This document shows, one piece after another, positions 6,091-9,534 of a DNA stretch of 9,534 nt (its first letter is position 1; every line of letters starts with the position of its first letter). Position numbers and translations under genes: made by a program. Source of the DNA: DASQLQ01 sp035629935 (GTDB taxonomy: Bacteria; Actinomycetota; CADDZG01; WHSQ01); the NCBI GenBank assembly GCA_035629935.1, contig DASQLQ010000018.1, positions 1 to 9,534 of the forward strand. Direction: 5' to 3'. Under the pieces are notes generated by a model. The model was given only the letters and a program-made list of their open reading frames with translations. It was not told where the DNA came from and searched no databases.

Positions 6091-7232
6091 TATTCCTTGC
6101 TCTCGGCGTACTGGACTTCGTCACTGTAGGAGTAGTCGTACGACCCCGACCAGTCTCGGTCCCAGTAGTGGTGCGCCGTGTAGACGAAGTTGTTGGCCGG
6201 ATCCTCGATGAACGGCTGAGGGTGGATCTTCGGCCAATCGGCAAGGGACGACCAGCGATACCCATTCACGAGGATCAGATGGTTGTCTCCGTTCGCCCGG
6301 ATCGCGGTTAGGGCTGCTTGGGCGGCCCACTCCCAAACCTCCGCCGGCGACTTGTCGCCCTTCTTCTTAAGACCGACGGGCTCGGACATGATCGCGTAGC
6401 TCACGGCCGGATGATCGATGAAGAGATCACTCAACTTCGTCCACACATCGGTGAAACGCCCTACCGGTACCCGGCGCGATCCGATGGCGCGGCGAACACC
6501 CTTCTCGCCGTCCCACAGCCAGTAGGCGCCGAAATTGTGCATGCTGATGATCACCTTCAAGCCGGCTTGTTCGGCTCGACTCACCACATCGACCAATCGA
6601 TCTACCGACTTCTGGTGCAGCGGTCCGCCCAATCGGCGCTGCAGGATCTCCCACCGGAACTCGATCTTTACGAGATCTATGCCACGGGCGGCGATGTAGT
6701 CGAAGGTTTCTTGACTGTCGTACTTGTAGCAGGTGTTGTATTTGCCGGTGTCGTGGTTTGAGAACGTGCTCGTTCGTTCGAGCCCGTGCCCCTCGCAGAA
6801 GGTTCCGGTCGAGACATTGATGCCCCGGCTGTAGCTCGAGGTGGACGAGTGGGCCTCGAGAACGGGGGCCTGGGTGTTGGCGCTCTCGACTCCGCCTTCG
6901 TCATCCCGGTTCTCGTACACCGCCAACTTGTAGTCGCCCCACCAATCTCCGGTCGCCCACACGACTGCACCTAGACCGGCAGCATCGGCTACGTCGAACC
7001 AGTCCTCTGCGAGGTCATTCCACTGGTCGGCTTCCCCGTTGTAGTCGTCGGGCCAACCCGTTTCGCCGACAAAGCCGGGAGCGTCGTGCCGGTTGAGCCA
7101 GTCGCGGAAGCCCTCGATCTCACTGATGACCTTGCGATGCAGAGCGTTGTCGACATGGTTCGCTTCCGCAGCCGGTACGGCCAGCGCGATGCAGAGCAAG
7201 ACGGCGCAAGCAGTAACCAGTGATCCCCTCAT
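6090..7232 (-). CDS. Secreted GH5-type glycoside hydrolase, apparently circularly permuted
   Basis: The 380-residue product has a signal peptide (cleavage likely after PAAEA, residue 25) and then clan GH-A barrel motifs in an unusual order. Residues 31-107 read like the end of a GH5 barrel: HRKVISEIEGF, FVGETGW with probable nucleophile Glu57 (strand beta7), then VVWATGDWWGDYKL (strand beta8). A linker of about 30 residues (108-135) leads to what normally begins the barrel: SRGINVSTGTF (beta1), IEFRWE (beta2, Arg193), ISMHNFGAYW (beta3, His232-Asn233), AIMSEP (beta4, acid/base Glu284, with Ser in place of the usual Asn) and YTAHHYWD (beta6, His355/Tyr356). The protein ends at SDEVQYAESKE, exactly where the N-terminal segment would continue. 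All core catalytic positions exist once, which argues for an active enzyme. The likely substrate is a beta-linked polysaccharide, unspecified. It follows the zinc-finger gene by 16 bases, probably in one transcript. Confidence 0.85.
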   Translation of the reverse strand: MRGSLVTACAVLLCIALAVPAAEANHVDNALHRKVISEIEGFRDWLNRHDAPGFVGETGWPDDYNGEADQWNDLAEDWFDVADAAGLGAVVWATGDWWGDYKLAVYENRDDEGGVESANTQAPVLEAHSSTSSYSRGINVSTGTFCEGHGLERTSTFSNHDTGKYNTCYKYDSQETFDYIAARGIDLVKIEFRWEILQRRLGGPLHQKSVDRLVDVVSRAEQAGLKVIISMHNFGAYWLWDGEKGVRRAIGSRRVPVGRFTDVWTKLSDLFIDHPAVSYAIMSEPVGLKKKGDKSPAEVWEWAAQAALTAIRANGDNHLILVNGYRWSSLADWPKIHPQPFIEDPANNFVYTAHHYWDRDWSGSYDYSYSDEVQYAESKE

Positions 7233-7248
7233 GCGGTCTGGAGCCCCG

Positions 7249-7446
7249 CTATGGGGAGTTCGTCCCCGGGTTGGAGTGATGCCTGTGGTGATGACGAGCC
7301 TTCAGCCTCTCGGCGGCTTCCACTGCTGACTCACCAGATTCTTTGATGCGGGCGTAGAACTCGGGATGCTCTAGCGAGAGGTGCTGTTCCAACTCGGATG
7401 CGAAGCGGAACTTGAGCTCGCAGTCGGGGCACTGGAGAACATCCAC
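7249..7446 (-). CDS. Small C2H2 zinc-finger protein with His-rich tail
   Basis: From GTG 7446 the product is 65 residues. CPDC (6-9), then F13, L19 and H22-x4-H27, forms a classical C-x2-C-x12-H-x4-H finger with the core hydrophobic residues in place. A charged helix (about 28-50) follows, then ARHHHRHHSNPG. A longer frame reaches ATG at 7504-7506, and another ATG lies at 7462-7464, but AAGGAGG sits exactly 8 bases before GTG 7446, so the short form is preferred. Single C2H2 fingers occur in actinobacterial small proteins as DNA- or protein-binding modules; here the role is unknown. The gene lies first in the minus-strand pair with GH5 and is divergent from the DUF2330 genes, so a regulatory role is possible but unproven. 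Confidence 0.75.
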   Translation of the reverse strand: MDVLQCPDCELKFRFASELEQHLSLEHPEFYARIKESGESAVEAAERLKARHHHRHHSNPGTNSP

Positions 7447-7454
7447 GCACCACA

Positions 7455-7461
7455 CCTCCTT
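7455..7461 (-). promoter_or_regulatory. Shine-Dalgarno AAGGAGG setting the zinc-finger start
   Basis: On the minus strand AAGGAGG lies 8 bases before GTG 7446, ideal spacing. It is inside the longer possible reading frame, which argues against the two upstream ATG starts. The rest of the divergent interval up to 7551 shows no promoter that can be called with confidence. Confidence 0.6.
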
Positions 7462-7551
7462 CATCGCGAATCGATGGGAACACTTTACGTCCCTGCCTGC
7501 GTCCAAGTCCTGTCCGATCGCAAATAACGACTAGCGAACGAGGTGGGGGAA

Positions 7552-8619
7552 ATGCGTCGAGTGCTTGCGCTTCTGCTCGTATCTGTCACGACCGTCATCG
7601 CCGGAGCAGCTCCGGCCCTGGCCTGCGGTGGCTTGATCGGAGCCAACGGCGCCGTGAACCTCCTTAAAACGACGACTTTCGCCGGTTACTTCGAGGGGAT
7701 CGAGCACTACGTGACCTCGTTCGAGTTCGTCGGGGGCGGCGCGAAGTTCGGCTCGATCGTTCCCCTTCCCGGCATCCCTTCCGATGTCACCCGGGGGGGC
7801 AAATGGACCCTGCAACGTCTGGTCGAGGAGGTGCGGCCCCCGGTGCTCCGGGACGTTGCCTTCTCGTCCGCAGCGGGAGGCGCGGCCGACTCCGCCAAAG
7901 CCCAGGTCGTCCTCGAGACCAAGGTTGCCGCCCTAGACATCACCGTCGTCAAAGGTGGGGGAGACGCGATCGGCGAATGGGCCAAGGAAGAGGGCTTCAA
8001 CCTGTCGCCCGACTCGCCCGAGGTTCTCGACTTCTATGCCGAGCGCAGCCCCGTGTTCATGGCCGTCAGCTTCAACGCCAAGCGAGCTGCAGCTCTGGGA
8101 CAGGGACGCGGAGACGGCACCGCCGTTCATCTCACGATCCCGACGCACACACCGTGGGTTCCGTTGCGCATCCTCGGCCTGGGCAAGCAGTCGGCCGAAA
8201 CGGTCGAGGCAGATGTCTTCCTCCTCACCCCCGAGCGGCCTCGGATGTTGCCCGTCGCGAAGGCTGCGGGGACCAACAGCGGGCTGATCCTGGAACGAAG
8301 CGAGCCGGCATCCGACCTTTTGCTCAAGGATCTGAGGTCCGATCGAGGGATGAGCTGGCTGCCGGCTGAGCGGATGTGGTTCAGCTACCTGAAGGTCAAC
8401 ACGACGGCCGGCGAGCTGACCTACGACCTGGCGATCGATCCCACCGGGGTCGGCGCCCCCTCGCCGGTCGCCGCCGGCCTGGTCCCGCCGTTCCGGACGG
8501 AGGGGTCCGACCGCGCTGCCTGGTGGCCGTGGGCCCTTGCCAGCGTTCTAGCCCTGGGCCTGATCGGAGTGGTTAATAGGCGCTTGGGCCGGAACCTTTC
8601 CTCTTGGCAGTCGTTCTAA
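7552..8619 (+). CDS. DUF2330 family exported protein, C-terminal membrane anchor
   Basis: The 355-residue product matches the uncharacterised DUF2330 family: signal peptide, then CGGLIGANGAV, HYVTSFEF, GAKFGSIVPLPGIPSDV and GGKWTLQRLVEEV near the start, and PWVPLRILGLGK, VEADVFLLTPE and MWFSYLKVN further on. Function is unknown. The signal ends APALA-CGG with Cys25; this is the only Cys in the protein, so either signal peptidase I cuts at ALA or lipidation occurs at Cys25. A hydrophobic helix (about 324-341) followed by basic NRRLGR anchors the C-terminus with the bulk outside. ATG 7552 is chosen over GTG 7543 because GAGGTGGGGG lies just before it and MRRVLALLL is a good signal start. It is followed 60 bases later by a paralog. 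Confidence 0.88.
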   Translation: MRRVLALLLVSVTTVIAGAAPALACGGLIGANGAVNLLKTTTFAGYFEGIEHYVTSFEFVGGGAKFGSIVPLPGIPSDVTRGGKWTLQRLVEEVRPPVLRDVAFSSAAGGAADSAKAQVVLETKVAALDITVVKGGGDAIGEWAKEEGFNLSPDSPEVLDFYAERSPVFMAVSFNAKRAAALGQGRGDGTAVHLTIPTHTPWVPLRILGLGKQSAETVEADVFLLTPERPRMLPVAKAAGTNSGLILERSEPASDLLLKDLRSDRGMSWLPAERMWFSYLKVNTTAGELTYDLAIDPTGVGAPSPVAAGLVPPFRTEGSDRAAWWPWALASVLALGLIGVVNRRLGRNLSSWQSF

Positions 8620-8679
8620 GAAGGAGCACACTGGTGATTCGCCCCATTCTGCTGCGGCCTGAAAGGAAAGTGCCTCTAG

Positions 8680-9534
8680 ATGAAGCGTTCTTTAGCAACC
8701 GTCGGCGCTGCCACCCTGATGACTCTGATCGTGGCGGCCCCTGCTTTCGCCTGCGGGGGGCTCGTGAACCCCAACGGCACCGTCAGCCTCGTCAAGACGA
8801 CGACACTCGCCGGCTACCGGTGGGGGGTCGAGCACTACATCACTTCGTTCAAGTTCGACGGCGGTGGGGCGAAGTTCGGATCGATCGTGCCGATCCCGGC
8901 CGAGCCGAGCAAGATCCGCCGTGGTGGCGACTGGACTCTGAAGCGTTTGGTCGAGGAGGTCACTCCTCCACCGCCCCAGCCGGCGTCTTCTCGCGAGGAC
9001 TCCGCCGGCGGTGGTGAGGCCGAGGTCGTCAAAGAGAAGGTGATCGACTCCGTTCGGGTCCAGATCCTCAAGGGTGGAGCCGACCAGGTGGGTCGATGGG
9101 CCAAGAACAATGGTTTCGCGCTGCCTCCCGACGCGCCGGAGGTTCTCGACTTCTACGCGAAGCGCAGCCCTTACTTCATGGCCCTCAGATTCATCCCCGA
9201 GAAGGCCAAGGAAAGCGAGAAGAACAAGGGCGACGGGGTTCCGATCCACCTCAACATCCGCGTCGACAATCCCTGGGTTCCTCTCCGGATCCTGTCGCTG
9301 GGGCAGTCTGGGTCCACGGTGGTCGAGGCCGACGTGTTCCTTCTGACGAAGAACGAGCCCAACCTGCTGCCCAAGCCCGAGAAGGCCGGCTCCAGCGAAG
9401 GCACGATCCTCGAGCGCAGCGAGCAGGCATCGCAGTCGCTGCTCAACGATCTGCGGACGGACCGGGTCAAAAAGAAGGGCAGCATGAACTGGGTGCACCC
9501 CAAAGACATGTGGTTCACATACCTGAAGCTCAAC
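8680..9534 (+). CDS. DUF2330 family exported protein, second tandem paralog, 3'-truncated
   Basis: Open from ATG 8680 to the window end (285 codons, no stop), so the C-terminus, including any membrane anchor, is missing. It parallels the upstream gene along its whole visible length: signal MKRSLATVGAATLMTLIVAA then PAFACGG with Cys25 at the same position, HYITSFKF, GAKFGSIVPIPAEPSKI, GGDWTLKRLVEEV, APEVLDFYAKRSPYFMAL, PWVPLRILSLG, VEADVFLLTKNEP and MWFTYLKLN. Differences include a Pro-rich stretch after EEV (TPPPPQPASS) and a KKKGS insertion before MNW. GAAAGGAAAG at 8661-8670 is the likely ribosome site. Tandem duplication of an exported family of unknown function suggests partners or specialised copies. 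Confidence 0.88.
   Translation, partial: MKRSLATVGAATLMTLIVAAPAFACGGLVNPNGTVSLVKTTTLAGYRWGVEHYITSFKFDGGGAKFGSIVPIPAEPSKIRRGGDWTLKRLVEEVTPPPPQPASSREDSAGGGEAEVVKEKVIDSVRVQILKGGADQVGRWAKNNGFALPPDAPEVLDFYAKRSPYFMALRFIPEKAKESEKNKGDGVPIHLNIRVDNPWVPLRILSLGQSGSTVVEADVFLLTKNEPNLLPKPEKAGSSEGTILERSEQASQSLLNDLRTDRVKKKGSMNWVHPKDMWFTYLKLN

Noticed and set aside
6090..7232. GH5 gene as a frameshifted or truncated pseudogene
   Set aside because: The frame is uninterrupted, has a proper signal peptide, and contains each catalytic barrel motif exactly once. Sequence after the stop does not continue the barrel in the same frame.
8634..9017. Frame opened by GTG 8634 behind GAAGGAG
   Set aside because: It runs out of frame through the second DUF2330 gene, is Arg-rich in the way of shadow frames in GC-rich DNA, and has no recognisable domain.
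8692..9498. 268-codon open frame on the minus strand
   Set aside because: It is antisense to the clearly coding second DUF2330 gene; long antisense frames are expected at this GC content.

Overview
This window is high-GC bacterial DNA. The gene order at its left end (C-terminal processing protease, smpB, ssrA), the actinobacterial-type tmRNA ends, the many GTG starts and the secreted single-membrane-style proteins suggest an actinomycete (Actinomycetota), perhaps an uncultured lineage. Nothing in the window fixes the genus.

Layout. Positions 2-964 hold the 3' part of a CtpA-type serine/lysine protease whose stop overlaps the GTG start of smpB (964-1437) by one base. A strong hairpin follows smpB. 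The tmRNA gene ssrA lies at 1546-1904, so SmpB and its RNA partner sit side by side. The tmRNA keeps all four pseudoknots and the tRNA-like ends, but only 18 bases separate PK1 from the tag stop codon, leaving a tag of about 2 to 5 codons ending in Ala-Ala. Just downstream, at 1978-2005, is a second copy of the last bases of the tmRNA (T-arm plus acceptor strand), a possible integration scar.

Next come three plus-strand genes for exported or membrane proteins: a membrane-anchored glucose/sorbosone dehydrogenase-like beta-propeller (2058-3338), a putative lipoprotein with YVTN-like propeller repeats (3409-4605), and a secreted subtilisin-like S8 protease with a complete catalytic tetrad (4668-6077). 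The S8 gene converges on a minus-strand pair: a small C2H2 zinc-finger protein (7446-7249) followed 16 bases later by a secreted glycoside hydrolase of the GH5/clan GH-A type (7232-6090). The hydrolase appears circularly permuted: barrel strands beta7-beta8, with the nucleophile Glu, precede beta1-beta6, with the acid/base Glu.

Divergent from that pair are two tandem DUF2330 genes (7552-8619, and 8680 to beyond the window end). Both begin with a signal peptide followed by Cys-Gly-Gly, and that Cys is the only one visible in each.

The left part is ribosome-rescue and housekeeping. The rest is a run of cell-envelope or secreted proteins with no evident single pathway. The best candidates for new biology are the permuted GH5 enzyme and the miniature tmRNA tag.
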